Below, piece by piece: positions 33,665-41,737 of a stretch of DNA of 51,812 bases. Position 1 is the stretch's first letter. Each line of letters opens with the position of its first letter. The stretch is from positions 1-51,812 of the forward strand of contig JADLHG010000060.1 of assembly GCA_020848905.1 (NCBI GenBank). The letters run 5' to 3'. The notes below the pieces were generated by a model, which did not search any database, was not told the DNA's origin, and worked only from the letters and a program-made list of their open reading frames with translations. The position numbers and the translations under genes were made by a program. Origin of the DNA: Deltaproteobacteria bacterium. GTDB lineage: Bacteria; Myxococcota_A; Polyangia; GCA-2747355; JADLHG01.

Positions 33665-33693
33665 TTGACAGCCCAGATCGCCGCCGCTAGTGT
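33665..33693 (+). promoter_or_regulatory. Promoter of the topoisomerase VI operon
   Basis: TTGACA (33665-33670) and TAGTGT (33688-33693) are 17 bases apart. Transcription would begin near 33700, which excludes the GTG at 33697 as start and supports the GTG at 33769. Confidence 0.6.
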
Positions 33694-33768
33694 CTCGTGC
33701 CGCCCAGTCATGATTCCCGTCGACAACGTTCGCCGGTCTCGCTCCGTGAGATCGAGGAGATAGCACCC

Positions 33769-35919
33769 GTGGGTAAGCAGAGGTCCGCTGGCCAGCTGAG
33801 CCTGCTCGACGCTCCCGCTCGGCGAGAGGTAGCCGAGCGCGGGCGCGCGTCTCGGCCGGGGAAAGCCGCTCTAAAAGGGGAACCGCCCGCGACGGCCAAG
33901 AGACCTAAGGCGGGCGAGGCGGTGGCCCGCGAGAAGGGAGCGCCCCCGCGAAAGGTGCGGGCGCCGGCGGCGACGGTCACGGGCGCGGCGCTCAAGCCGG
34001 CGAAGGCCGAGGCTGCGAAACCTGAGCCGGTACGATCCGAGGCCCCGGTCGAGGTTGCGGAGGGCGGGGCGCCCAGAGCCAAGCCGCGGGCGACGCGTCG
34101 CACGGCGGAGGTGCTCGCCGAGAAGCAGCGGGAGATCTCGGTCAGCGAGTTCTTCACGAAGAACCGGCACCTGCTGGGCTTCGACAATCCCGCCAAGGCC
34201 CTGCTCACGACGGTCAAGGAGGCGGTGGATAACTCCCTCGACGCCTGCGAGGAGGCGGGGATCCTTCCGGTGGTCCACGTCGCCTTGCAGGAGGTGGGGG
34301 AGGATCGCCACCGCGTGATCGTGGAGGACAACGGCCCGGGGATCATCAAGCAGCAGGTGCCCAAGATCTTCGGCAAGTTGCTCTACGGCTCGAAGTTCCA
34401 TCGACTGAAACAGAGCCGGGGGCAACAGGGGATCGGTATCAGCGCCGCGGGGATGTACGGGCAGCTGACGACCGGCAAGCCCGTGGTCATCACCTCGCGT
34501 ACCGCGCCCGGCAAGCCTGCGCACCAGTACGAGATCGTCCTCGATACGCGACGGAACGCGCCCGAGATCCTTGCGGAGCGAGACGTCGAGTGGTCCGTCG
34601 AGCACGGCACGCGCGTCGAGATCGAGCTCCACGGCAGCTACAAGGCGGGCCGCCGCTCGGTGGACGAGTACCTGGAGCAGGTCGCCATTGCGAACCCGCA
34701 CGCGGAGGTGCACTACGCCCCGCCGAAGGGGCGCGCGCCGCTGCACCTCGCACGCGCGGCGCACGAACTGCCTCCCGAGCCGGCAGAGATCAAGCCCCAC
34801 CCGTATGGGGTCGAGCTGGGCATGCTCATCAAGCTGCTCAAGGAGTCCCGCTCGCGCAACCTCTCCGACGCGCTACAGGCCGATTTCAGCCGCGTCACGG
34901 CCAAGGTGGCCGAGGAGATTTGCGCCGTGGCGGGGGTGAGCCCCAAGGCCAAGCCCGCGAACCTCACCCCGGCCGAGATGGAGCGCCTCTTCCGCGCCGT
35001 GCCGAAGGTGAAGATCATGGCCCCCTCCACGGCGTGCATCGTGCCGATCGGGGAGGACCTGATCCGTCGCGGGCTGGAGCGCGAGATCAAGGCCGACCTC
35101 TACGTTTCCGTCACGCGGCCTCCGGCGGTCTATCGGGGCTACCCGTTCCGCGTCGAGGCGGGCCTCGCCTACGGCGGAGACCTTCGTACGGAGATCGGCG
35201 AGGAGGGAGCCGCGCCCCTCGGGGTGAAGGCGGAGGACCGCGGGGAGGGCCCGATTACGCTCATCCGCTTCGCCAATCGCGTCCCGCTGCAGTACCAGCA
35301 GTCGGCGTGTGCAATCTTGCGCACGGTCGTAGAGACGAACTGGAAGCAGTACGGGCTGGCCCAGCCACGTGGGAGCTTGCCTATCGGCCCGATGGTGCTG
35401 CTCGTCCACATGGCGTCGGTGTGGGTCCCCTTCACCTCCGAGAGCAAGGAGGCCATCGCCCACTATCCAGAGATCATGAAGGAGATGGCCCTGGCGCTCA
35501 GGGACCTGGGGCGACGGCTGGCCTCTTATCTGCGGCAGAAAGAGCACCTGCGGCTCGAGGCGCGCCGGCGGAGCATCTTCGAGATGTACGCGGGCGAGCT
35601 CGCGCATGCGCTGGCGAAGCTCACGGGGAAGGACGAGCAGCGCCTGCGGCAGCGCCTCGTCGAGATGACGCATCGACACGCGGGTGGAGACGAGGTAGCC
35701 GAACTCGCGGGCATCGGGGCGGGGGGGGACGCCGGGACCGAGGCCGTTGGGCCGGGACTCGACGGAACGGAGGAGCCGCCGATGGAGGCCGGTCTCGCAG
35801 CCGACGCGCCCCGCTCCAAGAAGGGCGGCAAGAAGAGCGCCGGCAAGGGGAAGAAAGCTCCGGAGGCCCCACCACCCGTCGTGGCCAAGCGCGCCGCTAG
35901 CCGCGGCAAGAAGCGATAG
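33769..35919 (+). CDS. top6B: DNA topoisomerase VI subunit B
   Basis: The ATPase subunit of type IIB topoisomerase, which with subunit A passes one duplex through another. GHKL ATPase motifs are clear: [14 protein letters not shown] (~150), VEDNGPGI (~185) and [20 protein letters not shown] (~217). Further conserved parts are [23 protein letters not shown] at the domain start, the H2TH-region [20 protein letters not shown], and the transducer [12 protein letters not shown] with [15 protein letters not shown]. The GTG at 33769 follows GAGGAGA. The first ~110 residues are a Lys/Ala/Pro-rich extension and the last ~60 are Lys-rich ([14 protein letters not shown]), probably binding DNA; archaeal B subunits usually lack these. 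This family is mainly archaeal and plant, and rare in bacteria. Confidence 0.95.
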   Translation: MGKQRSAGQLSLLDAPARREVAERGRASRPGKAALKGEPPATAKRPKAGEAVAREKGAPPRKVRAPAATVTGAALKPAKAEAAKPEPVRSEAPVEVAEGGAPRAKPRATRRTAEVLAEKQREISVSEFFTKNRHLLGFDNPAKALLTTVKEAVDNSLDACEEAGILPVVHVALQEVGEDRHRVIVEDNGPGIIKQQVPKIFGKLLYGSKFHRLKQSRGQQGIGISAAGMYGQLTTGKPVVITSRTAPGKPAHQYEIVLDTRRNAPEILAERDVEWSVEHGTRVEIELHGSYKAGRRSVDEYLEQVAIANPHAEVHYAPPKGRAPLHLARAAHELPPEPAEIKPHPYGVELGMLIKLLKESRSRNLSDALQADFSRVTAKVAEEICAVAGVSPKAKPANLTPAEMERLFRAVPKVKIMAPSTACIVPIGEDLIRRGLEREIKADLYVSVTRPPAVYRGYPFRVEAGLAYGGDLRTEIGEEGAAPLGVKAEDRGEGPITLIRFANRVPLQYQQSACAILRTVVETNWKQYGLAQPRGSLPIGPMVLLVHMASVWVPFTSESKEAIAHYPEIMKEMALALRDLGRRLASYLRQKEHLRLEARRRSIFEMYAGELAHALAKLTGKDEQRLRQRLVEMTHRHAGGDEVAELAGIGAGGDAGTEAVGPGLDGTEEPPMEAGLAADAPRSKKGGKKSAGKGKKAPEAPPPVVAKRAASRGKKR

Positions 35920-35924
35920 TCGCC

Positions 35925-37019
35925 ATGGACAACAGGGACAAGAAGACGCTTCGCAAGCTGGTCGGGTTGGCCGAGGGGGTCGTGCGTGACGTCCACGCCG
36001 ACAAGGACCCGGTGCTCGACATCCCGAGCCGCAGTCTGAGCAACGTTACCTTCGACGAGAAGAAGTCGATTATCGAGCTGGGGGACCAGAGGCAAGCCCG
36101 GCAGCTCTTCAACGTCGCGCACGCTCGCAAGTTCATGCAGACGTTTCTCGTCGCGGAAGCGTGCAAGGTCTTGCTCGATTCGGGAAAGACGACGAGCATC
36201 CGCGACCTCTACTACATGACGAAGCACACCATCGGAGGCACGCGGCAGAACACCTTCGAGGAGCAGGAGGAGAGCGACCCGATTATCGAGGACCTAGAGG
36301 TCACGATCGATTCGTTGCGGGAGGAGCTGCATCTCTTCGCCTCGAATCGCGGCGCCATGGTGGGGCCTTTGACGATCGTGGATTCGGGCGACGAGATCGA
36401 TTTGCGCCGCCTGGGCTCGGGCGGGTGGTCGGTGCCGAGCATCGTCGAGGAGAACGTCATCCAGTTCAAGAAGTCGGAGGCGAAGTTCGTGCTCCTCGTG
36501 GAGAAGGATGCCGTATGGCGGCGCCTGAACGAGGACAAGTTCTGGTCGAGTCGCGGGTGTGTGCTCCTACACGGGCAGGGGATGGCTTCGCGGGGCGTGC
36601 GCCGGTTGCTCTACCGCCTGCACCACGAGCTGAAGCTTCCCATCTACGTGCTGGTGGATAACGACCCCTGGGGCTTCTACATCTACTCCGTGGTCAAGCA
36701 AGGGAGCATCAACCTGGCCTACGAGAGCGTTCGGATGGCGGTGCCAGCGGCCCGCTTCGTCGGGCTCTCGTCCTTCGACCGGGAGAAGTTCGCCTTGCCG
36801 GACAACGTCACGATCAAGCTGGATGACCAGGACGAGCGCCGCGCCAAGCAGATGTTGGCCTACCCGTGGTTCGCCCACCGGGGGTGGCAGAGAGAGCTTC
36901 GTACGATGCTGCAGGCCGGCGTGAAGCTCGAGCTCGAGGCCTTGTCCGCCAAGGGGATCAGCTTCATCTCCGAGGAATACCTGCCCCGGAAGTTCGCTGA
37001 GAAGGACTGGCTCGCCTGA
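35925..37019 (+). CDS. top6A: DNA topoisomerase VI subunit A (Spo11-like)
   Basis: The DNA-cleaving subunit, homologous to Spo11 and the archaeal A subunit. The 5Y-CAP domain has TTSIRDLYYMTKHTIGGT; by comparison with Spo11, Tyr97 of RDLYY is the likely nucleophile. The Toprim domain has the acidic residues Glu193 in LLVEKDAVWRRL and Asp245/Asp247 in YVLVDNDPWGFYIYS. GQGMASRGVRRLLYRL is also conserved. At 364 residues it is the normal length. It starts five bases after subunit B, so both are made from one operon, order B-A as in archaea. All catalytic positions are intact, so the enzyme is probably functional. Confidence 0.95.
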   Translation: MDNRDKKTLRKLVGLAEGVVRDVHADKDPVLDIPSRSLSNVTFDEKKSIIELGDQRQARQLFNVAHARKFMQTFLVAEACKVLLDSGKTTSIRDLYYMTKHTIGGTRQNTFEEQEESDPIIEDLEVTIDSLREELHLFASNRGAMVGPLTIVDSGDEIDLRRLGSGGWSVPSIVEENVIQFKKSEAKFVLLVEKDAVWRRLNEDKFWSSRGCVLLHGQGMASRGVRRLLYRLHHELKLPIYVLVDNDPWGFYIYSVVKQGSINLAYESVRMAVPAARFVGLSSFDREKFALPDNVTIKLDDQDERRAKQMLAYPWFAHRGWQRELRTMLQAGVKLELEALSAKGISFISEEYLPRKFAEKDWLA

Positions 37020-37060
37020 GCCGTACGGCAGCGAGGTAGGGCCGCTCGACACCGCCCCTG

Positions 37061-37074
37061 GGGGAACGTTCCCC
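37061..37074. promoter_or_regulatory. Perfect 14-base palindrome after top6A
   Basis: GGGGAACGTTCCCC lies ~40 bases after the top6A stop, in the ~300-base stretch (37020-37319) before the next gene. It contains GAACGTTC. No T-run follows, so it is more like an operator than a terminator. The rest of the stretch has no other clear element. Confidence 0.4.
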
Positions 37075-37319
37075 AGTCGGTCGCAGGCCACCATCGTAAC
37101 TCCGCGAGAACGGGAGGCTGGAGCGGGGGCGCCGCTGGTCTGGCGGTTGCATTACCGTTGAGCGACCACTGGTGATGGTCAAAGCGCCGGGTGGTTAGGG
37201 AGCAATTCTCCCGGTGGCTCGCTAGCCGCCCGGCGCTTCTCCTCCTCACGCGGGCCGCCGCGGCGCGCATGCGGCCCGCCGGTAGATTCCCCCCATCCGA
37301 CCGCGTAAACTGTTGGGAG

Positions 37320-38600
37320 ATGGCTTCGCGCTCGACGAGAACGGCGTTGCTCGCCGGTGCCGTGGCAGTCGCGCTCTGCGGCGTCGCCACCGCGGGCAGC
37401 GGCTCCGACAAGTCGCCGGATTTCTGGAGCGAGATCGCTCGTCCAGGGCTGAAGAAGCTCCTGGCCGACCTCGAGCGCGGGCAGAAGCTGGCCACGGCCG
37501 CGGCGCAAGCTCGGACGAAGGAGGGCCGTCGGCGGGGGCTCGAGGAGGCCCTGAGCTACTTCCTCCGCGCGCTGCGCGTCGACCCGACGTACGCCGAAGC
37601 GCATGCGCTCGCCGGGAAGGTGCAGTACGACCTCGGCCTGACGAAGGAGGCCGTGGCGTCGCTGCTGGCCGTGCGTCGGCTTGGCGGGGGAAAAGGAGAG
37701 GAGTACTCGATCGCCTTCAAGCTCGGGATCGGCTACTCCAAGCTGGGAGAGTTCGAGAAGGCGGTGCAGGAGTACGACCGCGCGGACCGTATCGCCATCG
37801 TGGAGGCGGGTGGCGCGCCCCAGGCGCGTAGCATTCGCGCAACGCTTCAGGCCAACGCGGCCGAGTCGCTCATGGCGCTCGGTCAGCTCGACGAATCGAT
37901 CCAGCGCTATCGGACGGCGGTGGACCTAGATGGGAGCAATAGCCTGGCATGGTGGGGGCTGGCGGTGGCGCTCGACCGGGACGAGCAGGTGTCCAGGGCG
38001 ACGGTGGCGCTGACGCGGGCCATGGCCGGCGACGCGGAGATGCGTAGGCTTTCCAGCGAGGACGTCTTCTTTGTGCCCGCCGGGGACCTCCACTACTACC
38101 ACGCCCTCGGCCACCTAGCTCGAGGGCGCAACAAGGAAGCGAAGCAGGCCTTCGAAGCGTTCTTGAGCGAGCTCCCGCGTAGCATGTGGGCCTATCGTGC
38201 GCGCGCGCACCTGGCCGTCCTGGGGGCGGCGCCGAGCGCCCCACGCGTGCCGGCCGCCAAGCGGCTGGCGCCCGCTCCCGCGGCGGGAGCTACGGACGTG
38301 GACGTCATCGCCCAGGACCGCATCGGGATCCGGCATCGCGTGCGGAGCTCCATCTATCAGCTGCAGCGCTGCTATCAGAAGGAGCTGGCGCAGAAGCCGG
38401 ATGTGATGGGGCGCCTGCGCGTGTCGTTCGTGGTGTCATTGAAGGGGAAGGCGACGGCCGTCAAGGTGGTGCAGAGCACGATCAGCCGGGCCACCCTGCA
38501 GCGGTGCGTCGTGGACGTCATTCGCGGGCTTCAATTCACCGAGCCTGCGTCGAAGCGACCGGTCAGCGTCAGCTACCCCCTCGAGTTCAAGCCCAACTGA
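37320..38600 (+). CDS. Exported TPR protein with AgmX/PglI C-terminal domain
   Basis: A 426-residue protein. Signal peptide RTALLAGAVAVALCGVATAG cleaves near residue 24. Several tetratricopeptide-like repeats follow (ALSYFLRALRVDPTYAEAHAL, FKLGIGYSKLGEFEKAVQEY, ANAAESLMALGQLDESIQRY, YYHALGHLARGRNKEAKQAF). After an Ala/Pro linker the C-terminal ~95 residues (RVRSSIYQLQRCYQKELAQ, GRLRVSFVVSLKGKATAV, LQRCVVDVIRGLQF) match the AgmX/PglI TonB-like domain typical of myxobacteria, with its pair of Cys. The ATG at 37320 is chosen from the signal peptide; GGGAG directly abuts it, so translation initiation is unusual. It converges with the BMC-P genes, nine bases apart. Confidence 0.82.
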   Translation: MASRSTRTALLAGAVAVALCGVATAGSGSDKSPDFWSEIARPGLKKLLADLERGQKLATAAAQARTKEGRRRGLEEALSYFLRALRVDPTYAEAHALAGKVQYDLGLTKEAVASLLAVRRLGGGKGEEYSIAFKLGIGYSKLGEFEKAVQEYDRADRIAIVEAGGAPQARSIRATLQANAAESLMALGQLDESIQRYRTAVDLDGSNSLAWWGLAVALDRDEQVSRATVALTRAMAGDAEMRRLSSEDVFFVPAGDLHYYHALGHLARGRNKEAKQAFEAFLSELPRSMWAYRARAHLAVLGAAPSAPRVPAAKRLAPAPAAGATDVDVIAQDRIGIRHRVRSSIYQLQRCYQKELAQKPDVMGRLRVSFVVSLKGKATAVKVVQSTISRATLQRCVVDVIRGLQFTEPASKRPVSVSYPLEFKPN

Positions 38601-38609
38601 CCGGGGAGG

Positions 38610-38936
38610 TCAGGGATCGCTCCTTTGCACCTCCATCCGGTCCACGATCGCGACTACCGCGGCGTCGATCGGATAGGCCGTGAGGTCGTCCTGGCCGAGC
38701 ACCTCGTGGAGGGCGACGCGGCCGGCGTGCCCGTAGGCGACGACGACGTCCTCACCGACCCCCGCGCCGAGGACGTCCGCGCACACGACGAGGTCGTGGC
38801 AGGCCGGCAGTCGGTCGCCGTCTCCCGCCACGAGATCCGAGACGTGGTGGGGACGGACCGTGAGGAACTTCAGCCCCTCGAGCTCGGGCCACTTCACAGT
38901 GGCCCACACGGTACCGACGACGCGGCCGACGAACAT
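38610..38936 (-). CDS. EutN/CcmL-type shell pentamer protein (BMC-P), fourth of four
   Basis: A 108-residue single-domain protein of the EutN/CcmL family, whose pentamers cap the vertices of bacterial microcompartment shells. Signatures: MFVGRVVGTVWATVKWPEL, GLKFLTVRP, ADVLGAGVGEDVVVAYG, and the closing YPIDAAVVAIVD. A longer insertion (HHVSDLVAGDGDRLPACHDL) precedes the GAG strand. It follows the third copy by two bases, so it is the last gene of the pseudokinase operon. The short C-terminal RMEVQRSDP is typical. No hexameric (BMC-H) protein is in the window. Confidence 0.88.
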   Translation of the reverse strand: MFVGRVVGTVWATVKWPELEGLKFLTVRPHHVSDLVAGDGDRLPACHDLVVCADVLGAGVGEDVVVAYGHAGRVALHEVLGQDDLTAYPIDAAVVAIVDRMEVQRSDP

Positions 38937-38938
38937 GG

Positions 38939-39214
38939 CTAACGCTCCTCCTCGCGGTCGCTCGCGCCATCGACGACCTGCGCAATCGCTGCGTCGCATA
39001 GTAGCCGCCGGCCAGACTCGTGCGGTCCAATGGCCAGCCGGGCCCCGCTCCCCCACGTCACGAGTACCCGGTCGCCGGCACCGGCGTCGAGCTGGTCCAT
39101 CGCCACCACGAGCTGGTCTGCGTGCTCGGCAGCCACGAGGAGCAGCTTCCGCCCGTCGAGCCCCTTCGTGCGCCGAGTGGCCCATACCTCGCCGATGACG
39201 CGTCCGCGAATCAT
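38939..39214 (-). CDS. EutN/CcmL-type shell pentamer protein (BMC-P), third of four
   Basis: A 91-residue family member and the most compact of the four. Signatures: MIRGRVIGEVWATRRTKGL, GRKLLLVAAEH, MDQLDAGAGDRVLVTWGSGARLA, and CDAAIAQVVDG. Its length is close to canonical EutN/CcmL (~85-100 residues). The ATG overlaps the preceding copy's stop as ATGA (39211-39214). Divergence from its neighbours is large, so these are not recent duplicates; they may form different vertices or a mixed pentamer. Confidence 0.9.
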   Translation of the reverse strand: MIRGRVIGEVWATRRTKGLDGRKLLLVAAEHADQLVVAMDQLDAGAGDRVLVTWGSGARLAIGPHESGRRLLCDAAIAQVVDGASDREEER

Positions 39215-39558
39215 AGCCACTCCGTGCGCCGTGGCGTTCGCCCGCCGAGGAAGGCCAGTGGGCGCCGCGCCTCCGGCGTGAACGCGGCGCGTTCGAGCTG
39301 ACAGCGATCCACGATACCCATGACGGTTGCATCCACCGGGAGGTTGCGGCCGCCGAGCGCCCAGCGTGCCGGCGAGCCGAGGCAAAGGAGCACGTCATCG
39401 CCTGGGCCGGCGTCGAGTTCGTCCACGGCCACGACGAGCTCGGTGTCGTGGGCTGGCAGGTAGTAGGCGTAGGGGCGAACGAGCACGAGCTTGCGACGCT
39501 CGAGCGCGGCGTGTTTGCGGGTACTCCAGAGCGTCCCGATGACCTGTCCCAGGATCAC
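39211..39558 (-). CDS. EutN/CcmL-type shell pentamer protein (BMC-P), second of four
   Basis: A 115-residue family member. Signatures: MILGQVIGTLWSTRKHAAL, RRKLVLVRPY, AVDELDAGPGDDVLLCLGSPARWAL, and LPVDATVMGIVDRCQL. The start is GTG at 39558, overlapping the previous stop as GTGA (39555-39558). A ~20-residue C-terminal extension (AFTPEARRPLAFLGGRTPRR) is not found in canonical members and may be a targeting or interaction segment. Confidence 0.9.
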   Translation of the reverse strand: MILGQVIGTLWSTRKHAALERRKLVLVRPYAYYLPAHDTELVVAVDELDAGPGDDVLLCLGSPARWALGGRNLPVDATVMGIVDRCQLERAAFTPEARRPLAFLGGRTPRRTEWL

Positions 39559-39887
39559 TGCTCGCCTTCCGGTCCGAGGTGCCAGTCGGCAGCGTCCACG
39601 ATGGCGACCACCACGTCCTTCGTCGGAGCCAGAGGACCGAGCGTCAGGTCTCGGCAGCGGCTGCCGTGGGCGACGAGAACCCACTCCCCCGGGCCTGCAC
39701 CAAGGGCATCTGCGGCGATGAAGCACGGGAGCGCCGCGGCCTCTGGCGGGGAGGGAAGTGCGGATTGTGCCTGCGGTCGGGGTGGAGCTCCCGCATCTGC
39801 CGGGCGCACCACGAGCAGCCGTACGCCGTCGAGTCCGGGCGCCTGTCGAGCGCCCCACACCTGCCCCATGACCTGAGCCAGCCGCAT
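39555..39887 (-). CDS. EutN/CcmL-type shell pentamer protein (BMC-P), first of four
   Basis: A 110-residue family member. Signatures: MRLAQVMGQVWGARQAPGL, GVRLLVVRPAD, AADALGAGPGEWVLVAHGSRCRDL, and KDVVVAIVDAADW. A Pro/Ala-rich insertion (AGAPPRPQAQSALPSPPEAA) lies between the second and third strands. Its ATG shares one base with the pseudokinase stop (TGATG at 39889-39885), a very tight translational coupling that ties shell-protein synthesis to the pseudokinase. Confidence 0.88.
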   Translation of the reverse strand: MRLAQVMGQVWGARQAPGLDGVRLLVVRPADAGAPPRPQAQSALPSPPEAAALPCFIAADALGAGPGEWVLVAHGSRCRDLTLGPLAPTKDVVVAIVDAADWHLGPEGEQ

Positions 39888-41533
39888 CAGAAAGAGACCG
39901 CCACTTCGGCGTTGGCGGCAAGCTGGACCTCGCGTGCCGGCTGGGCGACGCCATCCACGACCAGATGGAGGCGATGCCGTCCGGAGGCCACCCGCGGGAG
40001 CGTCAGCTGAGGACCCCGTCCCACGAGCTGTCCGTCGAGGAAGATCTGGGCGCGAGGCAGTACGCCGGTGACGCGCAGCGAGCCGAAGGTCGGGGGCTGG
40101 TAGCGGCGCAGTTCGGAGCCGCGAGCCATGTGCGCGCGCGACAGGGGACGCACTGCCGGATCGCGCGCCACGCTGCCGCCGGGAGCGGCGGCGTCGGCCG
40201 TTTCGCTTGGAGTGGGGGGCGACGGCGCGGCAGGCGTCGAGGTGCCGGCGAGCGCGGGACCCGGGCGCGGCGTGCGTCCTCCCGACGGGGGCCTTCCTTC
40301 GCCGGGCCCGGGGGGCGACCTGCGGGGGGGGCGGGGGACAGACTTGCCCGGTCGTTTCGTATCGTCGGTCGGGTCTCCTCCGTCCTCGGAGAAGAGCAAC
40401 AGCAGCGCCCCCGCGAAGAGCACGAGGGCAATGCCGAGCCCGAGATAGAGCCACTTTGCGCGTCGGGAAGCGAGGCCCTCGATGCGGGGCGCTGGGGAGG
40501 CGCGACGTCCGCGCCGTCCCTTGCGCGGCGCCTCGGCGGGTGCGGCGTCCACGTCGTCCTCGCGGCTCACGCGTTCGCCGAGACCCCACGGGTGGAGGGC
40601 CTCCACGGTGGGCAGGGTCAGCTCGCGCGACACGACGTCGCGCAGCGGACCGGAGGTGGCCTGGACGGGCGCAGCGTGTTGTGCGGTGATCCAGGCCGGG
40701 TCCAGCTCACCGAGGAGCGCTTCGACGGAGCGCGTTCGCCTGCGAGGGTCTCGTTCCAGCGCGCGTACGATGGCTTGGTCGAGCTCCGGCGGCATCTGCG
40801 CCCAGTGCGCCGGTGGGACGAGCTGATCGTTGCCCGCCTTCTCCAGTGTGAGGGCGAAGGTCTCGCCAAGAAAGGGCAGGCGACCCGTGGTCATCTGGTA
40901 GAGCAGCACACCGAGAGCGTAGACGTCTGCCTCCGCCCCCGGATGGCCGCCGCGCAACGTCTCGGGGGCGACGCACGCCGCTGCGGCCGCGGGTCGTCGT
41001 CCGAGCTCCGCGAGCGGCGGCTGTAGGTGCCACTGGCCGAAGTCGAGGAGCTTGACGGCCGGCGGGCGATCGCTCTGCAGGAAGACGCGAACGTTGCCCG
41101 CGTGGAGCCATCGGTGAGCGTGACCGCGTTGGTGTAGCATGGCCAGGGCGCCGCAGAGCTCGCGCATGAGCGGCACCACCACACGGCGCGAGAGCGGCGC
41201 GTGCTTGGTCAAGACCTCGCGCAGGCAGGTGCCGCCGACGAGTTCCTCGACCACGTATTTCTGCCCGTCGGCCGCCTCGCCGGTGGTGAAGATGGTGGCG
41301 ATGGAGGGAAGCGACAGCTGTCCGACGCGCAGCGCGTCGTTCGTGTAGCGCCCCCAGTGGACGGGGTCCAGCGCGAGGTCCGCGGAGAAGAGGCGTATCG
41401 CGCACCGCTTGCCCGCCAGGCGGTTCTCGCACTCGTGAACCGCGCCGGAGGGGCCGATGGCGAGACAGGCCCCGATACGGAGGTCTCCCACGGTTACGCC
41501 GGGGGACAGCGCTTCTCCAGGACTCAGCGCCAT
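39887..41533 (-). CDS. Membrane Ser/Thr pseudokinase with C-terminal PEGA domain
   Basis: A 548-residue protein. Residues ~15-280 are a Hanks-type kinase fold, but key residues are missing: the VAIK Lys is Arg47 (CAIRLF), and the catalytic HRD reads His140-Arg141-Trp142 (HRWLHAGN). Asn147 and DFG (Asp164) remain, as do APE-like VAPETLRGG and DVYALGVLLYQMTTGRLP. It should bind nucleotide weakly or not at all and act as a scaffold or sensor. A basic stretch precedes a membrane helix (~361-381, WLYLGLGIALVLFAGALLLL). A Pro-rich linker then leads to a PEGA-type domain (~480-548, GSLRVTGVLPRAQIFLDG), probably on the periplasmic side. GTGAGGA precedes the ATG. It heads an operon with four BMC-P genes. 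Confidence 0.88.
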   Translation of the reverse strand: MALSPGEALSPGVTVGDLRIGACLAIGPSGAVHECENRLAGKRCAIRLFSADLALDPVHWGRYTNDALRVGQLSLPSIATIFTTGEAADGQKYVVEELVGGTCLREVLTKHAPLSRRVVVPLMRELCGALAMLHQRGHAHRWLHAGNVRVFLQSDRPPAVKLLDFGQWHLQPPLAELGRRPAAAAACVAPETLRGGHPGAEADVYALGVLLYQMTTGRLPFLGETFALTLEKAGNDQLVPPAHWAQMPPELDQAIVRALERDPRRRTRSVEALLGELDPAWITAQHAAPVQATSGPLRDVVSRELTLPTVEALHPWGLGERVSREDDVDAAPAEAPRKGRRGRRASPAPRIEGLASRRAKWLYLGLGIALVLFAGALLLLFSEDGGDPTDDTKRPGKSVPRPPRRSPPGPGEGRPPSGGRTPRPGPALAGTSTPAAPSPPTPSETADAAAPGGSVARDPAVRPLSRAHMARGSELRRYQPPTFGSLRVTGVLPRAQIFLDGQLVGRGPQLTLPRVASGRHRLHLVVDGVAQPAREVQLAANAEVAVSF

Positions 41534-41737
41534 GCGAGCGCATCCTCACGTGGCCGCGCGACGTGGCGGCTCGGGTCGCTACAGCATTCTCACAAACCGC
41601 GGCCCAGCGCCAGGGGCCCCTCCCGCCGAGCGTGTGGCGGAGGGTGGGCTGCGTCGTCCATGGTCCGCTCGCCGGGGGACGCTGGCCGAAAATGACGCTT
41701 CGCGCGAGAGGGCGACTGCGCTATACACTGCGCCGCC

